DNA of 64,000 nt, taken from positions 3,682,001-3,746,000 of the forward strand of contig OY282382.1 in assembly GCA_958295905.1 (NCBI GenBank), read 5' to 3'. The translations under genes and the position numbers were made by a program. The stretch comes from an uncultured Vicinamibacterales bacterium. Its GTDB lineage: Bacteria; Acidobacteriota; Vicinamibacteria; Vicinamibacterales; UBA8438. The notes under the pieces are model-generated. The model was not told where the DNA came from, ran no database searches, and saw nothing but the letters and a program-made list of their open reading frames with translations. Below, one piece after another: positions 24,730 through 37,788 of the stretch (the stretch's first letter is position 1; each line of letters begins with the position of its first letter).

Positions 24730-27600
24730 GTGTCCCACCCGCGAGCCGATCTGTTTGCCGACCGCCACGTCGGGCCCCGCGCCGAGGATGTCGAGACGAT
24801 GCTGGCGGCGGTCGGCGCCGCCTCGCTGGACGTCTTGCTCGACGAGGCGGTGCCCCCGGACATCCGGCTCGACGCGCCTCTCCGAACCCCGGGACCCGAC
24901 ACCGAAGCGGAGTATTTGGCCCGCCTGCGGGACATCGGCGGCCGGAACCGGCCGGGACGGGCGTACATCGGCCTGGGGTACTACGGCTGCATCACCCCCA
25001 GCGTCATCCTGCGCAACGTGTTCGAGAACCCCGGCTGGTACACCCCCTACACGCCGTATCAGGCGGAGGTAGCGCAGGGACGTCTCGAAGCGCTGTTGAA
25101 CTACCAGACCCTGGTCGGCGACCTGACCGGCATGCCGGTGGCGAACGCCTCGCTGCTCGACGAGGCGACGGCGGCGGCCGAAGCGATGGCGATGATGCAC
25201 CGGGTGCGGTCGCGCAAGGGCCCCGGCGCCGACCGGCTGCTCGTGTCGCGGCGCTGCTTTCCCCAGACCATCGAGGTCGTGCGCGGCCGGGCCGAGCCGC
25301 TGGGCATCGCGGTCGAGGTGGGCGATCCGGCGGCGATGCCGGTCGACGGGCGGGTCTTCGGGGTTCTGCTCCAGTCCCCGGCCGAGGACGGCGCGGTCGT
25401 CCCCATCGGCGACGCGGTGGCCCGGGCCCACGACGCGGGGGCCCTCGCCGCCGTGTGCACCGACCTGCTGGCCCTGACGTTGCTGGCCCCGCCCGGCGAA
25501 TGCGGGGCGGACGTCGTGGTCGGCAACTCGCAGCGGTTCGGGGTCCCGATGGGCTGCGGCGGACCGCACGCGGCGTTCTTCGCCACCCGGGAGGCGTTCG
25601 TCCGGCAGATGCCCGGGCGCATCATCGGGCTGTCGGTCGACCGGCACGGCGAACCCGCCTGTCGGATGGCGTTGCAGACCCGCGAGCAGCACATTCGGCG
25701 CGACCGGGCGACGTCGAACATCTGCACCGCCCAGGCCCTGCTCGCCAATCTCGCCGGTTTCTACGCGGTCTACCACGGTCCGGACGGGCTCCGCGCCATC
25801 GCCGCCCGCGTGCACGGGCTGGCCCGGCAACTGGCGGAAGGGGTGCGGGGGCTGGGTCTCGCGCCGGCGCACGCGCATTTCTTCGACACCGTCACGGTGC
25901 CGCTGCCGCCGTCCGCGCTCGAGGGGCTGCGGGCCCGCACCGCCGCCGCCGGCGTGCATCTGCGCTTCCGGGGGGACGGCGGGGTGGGCATCGCCCTCGA
26001 CGAGACCACGACCCCGGACGACGTGGCGCGCATCGTGTCGCTCTTCGCCGCCGCCCTCGACCGCCCGGCCCCGCCGCCGGCCGCGGTCCCGGATACCGCC
26101 CGGGACTGGCCGGAAGCGCTCGTGCGCACGTCGGCCTACCTGACCCATCCCGTCTTCCACCGGCACCGATCCGAGACGCAGATGATGCGCTATCTGAAGC
26201 GGCTCGAGCGGCGCGACCTCGGTCTCGACACGTCGATGATCCCGCTCGGATCGTGCACGATGAAGCTGACCGCGGCGTCGGCGATCCGCGCCGTGAGCTG
26301 GCCGGCGTTCGCCGGGGTCCATCCGTTCGCGCCGGTGGAGGCGACGGCGGGCTACCAGGCCCTGTTCCGCGAGCTCGAGGCGTCGCTGGCCGCGATTACC
26401 GGACTGCCGGCGGTGTCGCTGCAGCCGAACTCGGGAGCGCAGGGCGAGTTCGCGGGGCTCATGGTTATTCGCGCCTACCAGCGCGACCGGGGGTGCGGCG
26501 ACCGGGACGTCGTCCTTATCCCGGCATCCGCCCACGGCACCAATCCGGCCAGCGCCGCCATGGCGGGAATGCGGGTGGTGGTCGTGGCCTGCGACGATCG
26601 CGGCGACGTCGATCTCGACGACCTCCGCGCCAAGGCCGCGGCGCATCGCGACGCCCTGTGCGCGTTGATGATCACGTATCCGTCCACCCACGGGGTGTTC
26701 GAGGACGCCATCCGCGGGATCTGCGGCATCGTCCACGCCGCCGGCGGGCAGGTGTACATGGACGGGGCGAACATGAACGCGCAGGTCGGGGTGACCAGCC
26801 CCGCCGCGATCGGCGCCGACGTCTGCCACATCAATCTGCACAAGACCTTCGCCATTCCCCACGGCGGCGGAGGACCCGGCATGGGGCCGATCTCGTGCGG
26901 CGCGCACCTGGCGCCGTATCTGCCGGGACATCCGGTGGTGCGGGTCGGCGGCGAGCGGGCGATCCCCGCCGTCGCGGCGGCGCCGTGGGGCAGCGCCAGC
27001 ATCCTCCTCATCTCCCACGGCTACATGCGGATGCTCGGGGCGGAGGGCATGCGGCTGGCGACGGCGGCGGCGATACTCGGCGCCAACTACATCAAGGCGC
27101 GTCTCGCCCCGCACTACGAGGTGTTGTACACCCGCGCCAACGGACGGGTCGCGCACGAGCTCATCCTCGACCTGCGGGCCCTCCGGCCGCACGGCATCAA
27201 CGAGCTCGACGTCGCCAAGCGGCTCATGGACTACGGGTTCCACGCCCCGACGGTCTCGTTTCCGGTGCCGGGCACGATGATGGTCGAGCCGACGGAGAGC
27301 GAACCCCGCGAGGAGCTCGACCGGTTCTGCGATGCGCTGATCGCCATCCGCGGAGAGATCCAGGCGATCGTGGACGGCGCCGCCGACCCCGTCGACAACG
27401 TGCTGAAGAACGCCCCGCACACCGCCGCCGAGGCGGCGGCCGACGTCTGGCCGCACCCCTATACGCGGGAGCAGGCGGTCTATCCGAGACCCTTCGTGCG
27501 CGCCAACAAGTTCTGGCCGGCGGTGGGACGGATCGACGACGCCCACGGGGACCGGAACCTGATCTGCGCCTGTCCGCCGATCGAGGCGTATCAGGACTGA
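24730..27600 (+). CDS. gcvP: glycine dehydrogenase (decarboxylating), P protein
   Basis: 956 aa, the single-chain form (fused P1+P2). GTG start after the gcvH stop. The N-terminal half has FADRHVGP, YIGLGYYGCITPSVILRN and MGCGGPHAAFFATR. The catalytic half has the PLP lysine in HINLHKTFAIPHGGGGPGMGP (positions about 700-720) and QPNSGAQGEFAGL. It decarboxylates glycine and loads the aminomethyl group on GcvH. The C-terminal half is the active one in other single-chain GcvP proteins. The L protein gene is not in the window. Confidence 0.97.
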   Translation: MSHPRADLFADRHVGPRAEDVETMLAAVGAASLDVLLDEAVPPDIRLDAPLRTPGPDTEAEYLARLRDIGGRNRPGRAYIGLGYYGCITPSVILRNVFENPGWYTPYTPYQAEVAQGRLEALLNYQTLVGDLTGMPVANASLLDEATAAAEAMAMMHRVRSRKGPGADRLLVSRRCFPQTIEVVRGRAEPLGIAVEVGDPAAMPVDGRVFGVLLQSPAEDGAVVPIGDAVARAHDAGALAAVCTDLLALTLLAPPGECGADVVVGNSQRFGVPMGCGGPHAAFFATREAFVRQMPGRIIGLSVDRHGEPACRMALQTREQHIRRDRATSNICTAQALLANLAGFYAVYHGPDGLRAIAARVHGLARQLAEGVRGLGLAPAHAHFFDTVTVPLPPSALEGLRARTAAAGVHLRFRGDGGVGIALDETTTPDDVARIVSLFAAALDRPAPPPAAVPDTARDWPEALVRTSAYLTHPVFHRHRSETQMMRYLKRLERRDLGLDTSMIPLGSCTMKLTAASAIRAVSWPAFAGVHPFAPVEATAGYQALFRELEASLAAITGLPAVSLQPNSGAQGEFAGLMVIRAYQRDRGCGDRDVVLIPASAHGTNPASAAMAGMRVVVVACDDRGDVDLDDLRAKAAAHRDALCALMITYPSTHGVFEDAIRGICGIVHAAGGQVYMDGANMNAQVGVTSPAAIGADVCHINLHKTFAIPHGGGGPGMGPISCGAHLAPYLPGHPVVRVGGERAIPAVAAAPWGSASILLISHGYMRMLGAEGMRLATAAAILGANYIKARLAPHYEVLYTRANGRVAHELILDLRALRPHGINELDVAKRLMDYGFHAPTVSFPVPGTMMVEPTESEPREELDRFCDALIAIRGEIQAIVDGAADPVDNVLKNAPHTAAEAAADVWPHPYTREQAVYPRPFVRANKFWPAVGRIDDAHGDRNLICACPPIEAYQD

Positions 27601-27629
27601 GCCGCGGTCGCCCCGCGGCGCAGGAAAGA

Positions 27630-27655
27630 CGCGGCGGGGCGGTCGGCCCGCCGCG
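27630..27655. terminator. hairpin between convergent gcvP and the aminotransferase gene
   Basis: CGCGGCGGG and CCCGCCGCG form a perfect 9-bp stem around an 8-nt loop in the 105-bp gap between two converging genes. There is no T-tract, so it may be a bidirectional Rho-assisted or composition-driven hairpin. Confidence 0.45.
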
Positions 27656-27705
27656 CCGGCGCTTCGGCCGGCCGGCGGCCAATCTGGAACGGCCGGCGCC
27701 GCCGA

Positions 27706-28629
27706 TCAGTCCGCCCCGCAGGTCAAGGCGTGGGCCCGTTCGCGCAGCCGCGCCAGCAGGCGTGCGGTCACCCGCCCCGGCCCGCCGGACCCGATTACCT
27801 GCCCGCCGACCAGGACCACCGGGACCACCTCGCGGGTGGTGCTGGTGATGAACATCTCGTCGACGGCCGGCAGGTCCGACTGGCGGAGCACCGCGTCCCG
27901 GACCGGCACCCCGATGTCGGCACCCACCTCGAACAGCAGGTTCCGCGTCACCCCCTCGAGCAGCCCGGCATCGAGGGGCGGGGTCAGGACGACGCCGTCC
28001 CGCACCACGAACACGTTGGACTGCGAGCATTCCGCCAGCTCGCCCCGGTGGTTGAGAAGCAGGGCCTCGTAGGCGCCGTCGCGCACCGCCTCCTGCATCG
28101 CCAGCACGTTGTTCAGCAGGTTGTTGGACTTGATGACGGGGTCGACACTGCGGGGGTGGTTGCGCAGGACGCTCGCGACGACGAGCCGCACCCCGTCGCG
28201 GTCCACCCATTCCGGCGACGCCCGATGCGGGCGCGCGATGATGACGACCGTCGGGGTCCGGCAGACGGCCGGATCGTAGCCGAGGTCGCCGACCCCGCGG
28301 GTGACGAGTATCCGGAGGACGACCTCGCCGTGGGGGTGGACGCCGCGCATGGTGTCGCGCAGGCGGGACTCCAGCTCCCCGTCCGTCGGCGGAACCTCCA
28401 GCGACAGGCGGGCGGCCGAGGCGCGGAGCCGGGCGAGATGCCGGTCCGTCAGAAAGGGCCGGCGGTTGTAGGTGCGGAGGGTTTCGTACACGCCGTCGCC
28501 GTAGAGAAAGCCGTGGTCGAAGACCGAAACCACCGCCTGGTCGCCGGACGTCACGACCCCGTTCACGTTCACGCTGGCCTCGCCGATGCCGTCGGGCGCG
28601 CCGGCCGTGTTCGTCTTCACGCTGTCCAC
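27706..28629 (-). CDS. class IV PLP aminotransferase (branched-chain, D-amino acid or aminodeoxychorismate lyase type)
   Basis: 307 aa. Fold type IV features: the FDHGFLYGDGVYETLRTYN start (residues about 38-56), Arg in VVLRILVTRG, the PLP Lys in DPVIKSNNLLNNVLAMQEA, and the E-CSQSNVFVV and EGVTRN phosphate-binding segments. Members include IlvE, Dat and PabC; short sequence motifs alone do not settle the substrate, although the compact GDGVYETLRTY end is common in all three. It converges on gcvP. The upstream side (28630-29087) is rich in direct repeats. Confidence 0.85.
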   Translation of the reverse strand: MDSVKTNTAGAPDGIGEASVNVNGVVTSGDQAVVSVFDHGFLYGDGVYETLRTYNRRPFLTDRHLARLRASAARLSLEVPPTDGELESRLRDTMRGVHPHGEVVLRILVTRGVGDLGYDPAVCRTPTVVIIARPHRASPEWVDRDGVRLVVASVLRNHPRSVDPVIKSNNLLNNVLAMQEAVRDGAYEALLLNHRGELAECSQSNVFVVRDGVVLTPPLDAGLLEGVTRNLLFEVGADIGVPVRDAVLRQSDLPAVDEMFITSTTREVVPVVLVGGQVIGSGGPGRVTARLLARLRERAHALTCGAD

Positions 28630-29087
28630 GGTACCATACGCACAGGACCTGCGTGTCCGTCAATCGCGGGTCGGGGGGAACCTTGGCGCAGGTCGAGACC
28701 GGCCGTCCATCGCGCGGGGAAGGAGCCGGCGGCCTGCGGGCCCGTGCCCGACCGTCCATCGCGCGCGGGCAGGGGCGCTGACGGAAATCGCCTTGCCGCG
28801 CGCCAAAGCGCGGGAAACCGTGGACAACGGGCGGCGGCCGGGTGCGGTCGGCAACTTCGTATCGATCACACCGGCTCCGTGACCGTCACCGGCGGCGTCC
28901 CGGCGGCGGCCGGGGCAGTCGGGCGACTCGTATCGATCACTGTCCTGAGGAGCGGACCTCGGCGTTGCAGGGGAGAGCGGCCCGAACCGAGTCGAACGGT
29001 CCGCGCGCACCGCGGAGGCGATCGTCGACAACGGCCGTTGCAGGGGAGAGCGGCCCGAACCGGGTCGAACGGAGCGGCGGAAACAGG
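28630..29087. repeat. short direct-repeat cluster upstream of nnr
   Basis: 458 bp without a gene but with three nested repeat pairs. CCGTCCATCGCGCG is at 28703 and 28752 (period 49). CGTATCGATCAC is at 28858 and 28929 (period 71). A 37-bp unit starting CGTTGCAGGGGAGAGCGGCC is at 28963-28999 and 29036-29072 (period 73, one mismatch). This indicates stepwise tandem duplication with divergence of the spacers. Confidence 0.75.
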
Positions 29088-30683
29088 ATGCGGGTGCTGA
29101 ACACGGCCCAGATGCGTGAGGCGGACCGGCGTGCGATCGCCGATCTCGGGGTGCCGTCGCTGGTCATGTTGGAGCACGCCGGCCGGCAGGTCGTCTCCGC
29201 CATCGACTCGCGCTGGCCGCCGCGGCCGGACCGCCGCATCGCGGTGGTGTGCGGGAAGGGGAACAACGGCGGAGACGGTTTCGCCGCGGCGCGAATCCTG
29301 GCCGCCCGCGGCGCCGCGGTGCGGGTGTACCTGGCCGCGGCGGAGGCGGACGTCGGGGGAGACGCCGCGATCAATCTGTCGGCGCTCCGGCGTTCCGGAG
29401 TTCCGGCGGTCGACGTCTCCAGCCCCTCCGCCTGGGCGGCGGCGCGGGCGGACCTCGGCGGATGCGACGTGGTGGTCGATGCCCTGTTCGGCACCGGCCT
29501 GACGCGGCCCGTCGCGGGGCACTGGCAGTCGATCGTCGGCGGCCTCGACGCCTCGGCCCCCCCGGTGGTGTCGATCGACCTGCCGTCGGGACTGTCGGCG
29601 GACACCCCGCAACTGATCGGAGAGGCGGTCGCGGCCGAGCTCACGGTCACCCTCGGCGCGCCGAAGCTGCCCCTGCTGCTCGACCCCGCGGCGACCCGGG
29701 CCGGCGCTGTCGCCGTCGCCGACATCGGCGTTCCCGCCGCCGTCGTGGACGCCCTCGCGGGGCCGCGGGTAACCGTCATCACCCGGGCCTGGGCCCGGCG
29801 GCAGGCCCCGCGCCGGCGCCGGCAGAGCCACAAGGGCGACTATGGACGGGTGCTCGTCGCGGCCGGGTCGACGGGCAAGACCGGCGCCGCCGGGCTCGCC
29901 GCCCTCGGCACCCTGCGCTCGGGGGCGGGACTGGTGACGGTGGCGACCCCGCGTGTCTGCCAGCCGGTGGTGGCCGCCCTGGCGCCGGAGTACATGACCT
30001 TGGGGCTCGACCACGACGGCGGGGGCCTCGTCGGGGCCGGGGCGGCCGGCGCGGTACTCGCCGAACGCTGCGACGTGCTCGCGGTCGGACCCGGTCTCGG
30101 CCGGAGCGCCGGCGTCAGCCGCTTCGTGCGCGAACTGGTGGACCGCGCGCCGGTCCCGATGGTGCTCGACGCGGACGCCCTGAACGCGTTCGCCGGCGGT
30201 CCCGCGGGGCTCCGGGGGCGTCCGGACCGCGCGCTGGTCATCACCCCGCACGCCGGCGAGATGGGGCGCATCATCGGCAGGCCGGCCGAGTATGTGGAGG
30301 CCCACCGCCTCGACCTGGCCCGCGACCTGGCGGTGGAGCAGGGCATCTTCGTGGTCCTGAAGGGCGCGCGGACCCTGGTGGCGACGCCGGCGGGGGCGGT
30401 GCGGATCAACGTGACCGGCAATCCGGGCATGGCCACGGGGGGCGCCGGCGACGTGCTCACCGGGGTCCTGTCGGGCTGGATGGCCCAGCTCCGGGACGTC
30501 GAGAGTGCCTGCGGGTTGGGGGTCTGCCTGCACGGGCTCGCCGGCGACCTCGCCGCGGTCCGGCACGGCCATGCGGGGCTCACGGCCGGCGACTTGGCCC
30601 TCCAGCTCGGGCCCGCCCTGCTCGCCCTGGAACGCGGCGAGCCGGACCGTCACGCTCAGGAGCCGGAGCGCCGTCCGCTCTGA
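29088..30683 (+). CDS. nnr: bifunctional NAD(P)H-hydrate epimerase / dehydratase
   Basis: 531 aa. The N-terminal YjeF_N epimerase domain (about 1-215) carries VVCGKGNNGGDGFAAARIL and DALFGTGL. The C-terminal YjeF_C ribokinase-like dehydratase domain carries KGDYGRVLVAAGS, TPHAGEMGRI and the catalytic loop GNPGMATGGAGDVLTGVL. It repairs NADHX/NADPHX formed by side-reactions of NAD(P)H. I chose ATG 29088 because it starts the conserved MRVLNTAQMREADR; the frame is open upstream through the repeat cluster. tsaE follows after 26 nt, the usual neighbour of nnr in many bacteria. Confidence 0.95.
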   Translation: MRVLNTAQMREADRRAIADLGVPSLVMLEHAGRQVVSAIDSRWPPRPDRRIAVVCGKGNNGGDGFAAARILAARGAAVRVYLAAAEADVGGDAAINLSALRRSGVPAVDVSSPSAWAAARADLGGCDVVVDALFGTGLTRPVAGHWQSIVGGLDASAPPVVSIDLPSGLSADTPQLIGEAVAAELTVTLGAPKLPLLLDPAATRAGAVAVADIGVPAAVVDALAGPRVTVITRAWARRQAPRRRRQSHKGDYGRVLVAAGSTGKTGAAGLAALGTLRSGAGLVTVATPRVCQPVVAALAPEYMTLGLDHDGGGLVGAGAAGAVLAERCDVLAVGPGLGRSAGVSRFVRELVDRAPVPMVLDADALNAFAGGPAGLRGRPDRALVITPHAGEMGRIIGRPAEYVEAHRLDLARDLAVEQGIFVVLKGARTLVATPAGAVRINVTGNPGMATGGAGDVLTGVLSGWMAQLRDVESACGLGVCLHGLAGDLAAVRHGHAGLTAGDLALQLGPALLALERGEPDRHAQEPERRPL

Positions 30684-30709
30684 GCCCGCATTCCCGGGGA
30701 GACCGCACC

Positions 30710-31207
30710 GTGGACACGACGCGCTACGAGAGCCGCTCCGAACGGCAGACCGCCGACATCGCCGCCGATCTGGCCCGGAAGCTGCCGGGCGGCGCCGTGG
30801 TTCTGCTGTTCGGCGACCTCGGCGCGGGCAAGACCGCGTTCGTGCGGGGGTTCGTCGAGGGCGCGGGGATCGACCCCGACGAAGTCAGCAGCCCCACGTT
30901 CACGATCGTCCAGGCGTACGGCGGGGGGCGGGTCCAGCACGTCGATCTGTACCGGCTCGGACCGGTCGAGACCGACGACCTGGGGCTCGAAGAGCTGCCG
31001 GAAAGGGGTGCCCTGGTCTGCATCGAGTGGGCCGACCGGCTGCCGCGTCCGGTGCCGGGGGCGGTCTCGGTCCGGATTGTCGATCGGGGGGGCGACTTGC
31101 GGGAGCTCGTCATCGAGCTGCCGGACGAACTCAACCCGCTCCCGCGCCGAGAAACCCGTGTCACGACCTCGATGATCCCGCAGGCCCGCGATGCGGACCG
31201 CGGGTGA
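30710..31207 (+). CDS. tsaE: tRNA threonylcarbamoyladenosine biosynthesis ATPase
   Basis: 165 aa. P-loop GDLGAGKTAFVRG, the SSPTFTIVQAY motif, HVDLYRL and LVCIEWADRLP are all diagnostic of TsaE. It powers t6A37 modification of ANN-decoding tRNAs with TsaB and TsaD. GTG start with GGGGAGA eight nt upstream. A late tail (NPLPRRETRVTTSMIPQARDADRG) is not conserved. Confidence 0.95.
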   Translation: MDTTRYESRSERQTADIAADLARKLPGGAVVLLFGDLGAGKTAFVRGFVEGAGIDPDEVSSPTFTIVQAYGGGRVQHVDLYRLGPVETDDLGLEELPERGALVCIEWADRLPRPVPGAVSVRIVDRGGDLRELVIELPDELNPLPRRETRVTTSMIPQARDADRG

Positions 31208-31265
31208 CGGCTGACAGCCCGACGCCGCGCGATCCGCGCGCATCGAATACGCGGCGGACGCCGCG

Positions 31266-35886
<4,621 letters not shown>

Positions 35887-36013
35887 CAGTCGAGTCCAAT
35901 GGGCCGCATCAACGGCAACCTGCCCGAAATTCGGGCCGGGCTCGGCCCTCGGTGCCGTTGCGCTGTCGATGATGGTCCAAGGCGGGTGTCGATCCGGGAC
36001 ACGGATATGATCG

Positions 36014-36042
36014 ATTGTAGGGAAGCGATCCAGACGCGTCAA
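36014..36042 (-). promoter_or_regulatory. strong sigma-70 promoter of secA-guaB
   Basis: On the minus strand TTGACG (36042-36037) and TACAAT (36019-36014) are spaced by exactly 17 nt, about 120 nt upstream of the secA start. It is the best match to a housekeeping promoter that I found in the window. Confidence 0.75.
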
Positions 36043-36057
36043 GGCGCCCGGGAGGCA

Positions 36058-36086
36058 GGTAGCGGTCTAGTCACTAGACCACTACC
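36058..36086 (-). terminator. hairpin downstream of the M23 peptidase gene
   Basis: GGTAGCGGTCTA and TAGACCACTACC pair in a 12-bp stem (one wobble or mismatch) around a 5-nt loop. It is about 90 nt after the M23 gene stop and just upstream of the secA promoter on the same strand, so it would insulate secA. There is no T-run. Confidence 0.6.
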
Positions 36087-36176
36087 GGGAGGCAAGCCGA
36101 AGCGTCCCGCGCAGGGCATTCGGCGGAGAACGGAACGGGCCGGCCCGGATTGCGCCCGGCGGCCCGCGGCCGCGGA

Positions 36177-37115
36177 TCAGTCGGCCGAGACGGCGCCCGA
36201 GGCGATGACCAGCCGCAGGGGGTTCATCCGCTGGCTGCCGACCAGGACCTCGTAGTGGACGTGGGATCCGGTGGCGCGGCCGGTGGCGCCGGCGTAGCCG
36301 ATGACCTGGCCTCGTTCGACGTCCTCTCCGACGGCGATGGCGAACTCCGACAGATGGCCGTATCGGGTGCGCCGGCCGAAGCCGTGATCGATCTCGATCA
36401 TCTTGCCGAAATTGCCGTTCCGCCCCGCTTCCGTGACCTTGCCGGCGGCCGTCGCCCAGACCGGCTGTCCGTACCCGGTCGAGATGTCGAGAGCCGGGTG
36501 AAAGGTCCGCTCGTCGGTGAACGGGTCGCTCCGATACCCGTATCGGGCGCTGATGCGGCCGGCGGCGGGCAGGTCGAACGGCGTCGCCCCGGCCAGATCC
36601 TGTCGCAGGCGGATGCCTTCTCGGAAGACCCCGAGCTCGACCTCCAGCACGTCGAGCAGATCATGCAGCAGGTAGAGGGTCTCGGCCGGCGCGGCCTGGG
36701 CCACGGCCCGGAGGGCCGACGCGCTGCCGGAGCGGTCCAGTTCCGCCAGCCGCACCATGGCCTGTCGAATGCCGGGGTCGACGATGGACTGATCGCGCAG
36801 GGTCTCGACGACGAGTTGGAGGGCGGCGGCGCGGCGGGACAAATCGACGGCGGTGGATCTGTATCGCTGAACCTCGGACTGGAGCAGCGCATTGAACGAG
36901 CGCAAGCGGTCGTTCATCGTCCAGCGCGGAGAGGAGAGCCATTTCTCGGGCTCGAACCGCATCCCGTCGAGCCAAGCGGCGGGCAGCAGCCATCCAAGAG
37001 GCAGTGCGACCAGCAGGAGGGCGGCCACCACGCTCGGACGCACGCTCAAGGCGAAACGGTGAACGACGCCGGTCGAACGGTCGGCCACGATGAAGGAGTA
37101 GCGTTTGACCAGCAT
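36177..37115 (-). CDS. membrane-anchored M23 family metallopeptidase
   Basis: 312 aa. One N-terminal membrane span (about 29-47, SVVAALLLVALPLGWLLPAA) is followed by a helical, probably coiled-coil, region (about 65-120) and a C-terminal LytM/M23 domain. The zinc/active-site motifs are present: HPALDIS (HxxxD) and GSHVHYEV (HxH), with the usual GNFGKMIEIDHGFGRRTRYGHL (positions about 237-258). It would cleave peptidoglycan peptide crosslinks. Start chosen at MLVKRYSFIVADRS with GAGGTGG upstream; the MLVKRYSFIVADRSTG start is typical for this subfamily. Confidence 0.93.
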   Translation of the reverse strand: MLVKRYSFIVADRSTGVVHRFALSVRPSVVAALLLVALPLGWLLPAAWLDGMRFEPEKWLSSPRWTMNDRLRSFNALLQSEVQRYRSTAVDLSRRAAALQLVVETLRDQSIVDPGIRQAMVRLAELDRSGSASALRAVAQAAPAETLYLLHDLLDVLEVELGVFREGIRLRQDLAGATPFDLPAAGRISARYGYRSDPFTDERTFHPALDISTGYGQPVWATAAGKVTEAGRNGNFGKMIEIDHGFGRRTRYGHLSEFAIAVGEDVERGQVIGYAGATGRATGSHVHYEVLVGSQRMNPLRLVIASGAVSAD

Positions 37116-37180
37116 CCACCTCGCAAACCGTGATCCTACCACGGCGGGGGGAGATTCCGAAAGGGGGCGCCGGCCGCGCG

Positions 37181-37342
37181 CAGGGGCATCCCACGCTGAC
37201 GGCGCGTGGCGGGTTCGCCGGGCCGCCACCGTCTTGCGACCGGCCGGCGCCGCGTGAGACCCACGATTCCGCACGTCCGGAGCCCCAGGACCCCGCCACA
37301 TGCTGCCTGCGCGCGGCGGTGGCGGCGTGTGGGATGGTCCGG
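37181..37342 (-). mobile_element. MITE-like 172-bp repeat, copy D
   Basis: A reverse-orientation copy of about 162 bp, from CAGGGGCATCCCACGCT to the diverged end GTGTGGGATGGTCCGG. Flanking 9-mers GGCCGCGCG and GACCGCGGG match at 7 of 9 positions, possibly a decayed target duplication. The CCCC/GGGG inner hairpin seen in other copies is replaced by GTGGCGG/CCCGCCAC, which also pairs. Confidence 0.75.
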
Positions 37343-37366
37343 GACCGCGGGGCGCACGTCGCATGC

Positions 37367-37422
37367 GCTGTGAAACATGTCCCCGACGTTTCGTGGCGTT
37401 GGGGTGATCGGCGTCCCCGATC
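37367..37422 (-). repeat. 56-bp repeat, copy 1
   Basis: Starts GCTGTGAAACATGTCCCCGA and ends GGCGTCCCCGATC. It is nearly identical, as the reverse complement, to 40761-40816. In both, one frame (minus strand here) encodes a peptide of the form GDADHP-ATKRR. Confidence 0.8.
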
Positions 37423-37590
37423 ATGACGGTTCGTGGGACCACTGCTCCTGGAACGGTCAGAGTCGGCGATTTCGGTCTCGTTCTCGGCCTCGAGGCCTTC
37501 CGAACGGGGGCCTTCCGGGCCTGGGCGCCGAACGGGCGCCTCGGGGCCGGCCGAGCCGGACACCTCCGGCGGCGGCGTCTCACTTTCCTG

Positions 37591-37772
37591 ACGTGCCCCC
37601 CCGGCCGCGGCGGCAGTAACGTTGTACCGCCTCGGCAGCGTCATCCCGCTGTGGCTTGGGCGGAAGCTGGGGGCGTACCCGGGTGCAGTAACGTTGTACC
37701 GCCTCGGCAGCGTCATCCCGACCCCCGGTGTGAAGACGTGCCCCCCCGGCCGCGGCGGCAGTAACGTTGTAC
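37591..37772 (+). repeat. interlocked direct repeats carrying GTAACGTTGTAC
   Basis: A 37-bp unit (starting ACGTGCCCCCCCGGCCGCGG) is at 37591-37627 and 37736-37772. A 36-bp unit (starting GCAGTAACGTTGTACCGCCT) is at 37613-37648 and 37685-37720. GCAGTAACGTTGTAC therefore occurs three times, the last followed by TACTATTCCC 17-28 nt before the CHAD start codon, so it may be a duplicated promoter or operator. Confidence 0.75.
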
Positions 37773-37788
37773 TATTCCCGCACAGCAC

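Larger units (their letters stand above)
37116..37788. other. repeat-dense gene-free spacer upstream of the CHAD gene
   Basis: 673 bp holding MITE copy D, a 56-bp repeat (37367-37422), a stretch of GC-rich short repeats (CCTTCCGAACGGGGGCCTTC) near 37495, and the GTAACGTTGTAC repeats described next. No gene is supported. Confidence 0.65.

Noticed and set aside
24313-27546. Long minus-strand open frame opposite gcvP
   Set aside because: It is a shadow of gcvP, lacks domains, and its composition (His/Arg-rich) matches the other shadows.
28630-29087. Coding extension of nnr through the repeat region
   Set aside because: The frame is open but the residues are low-complexity, and the conserved MRVLNTAQMREADR start gives the right domain edge.
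37591-37772. CRISPR array
   Set aside because: The units overlap each other, differ in spacing, and there are only two of each with no spacers and no cas genes.
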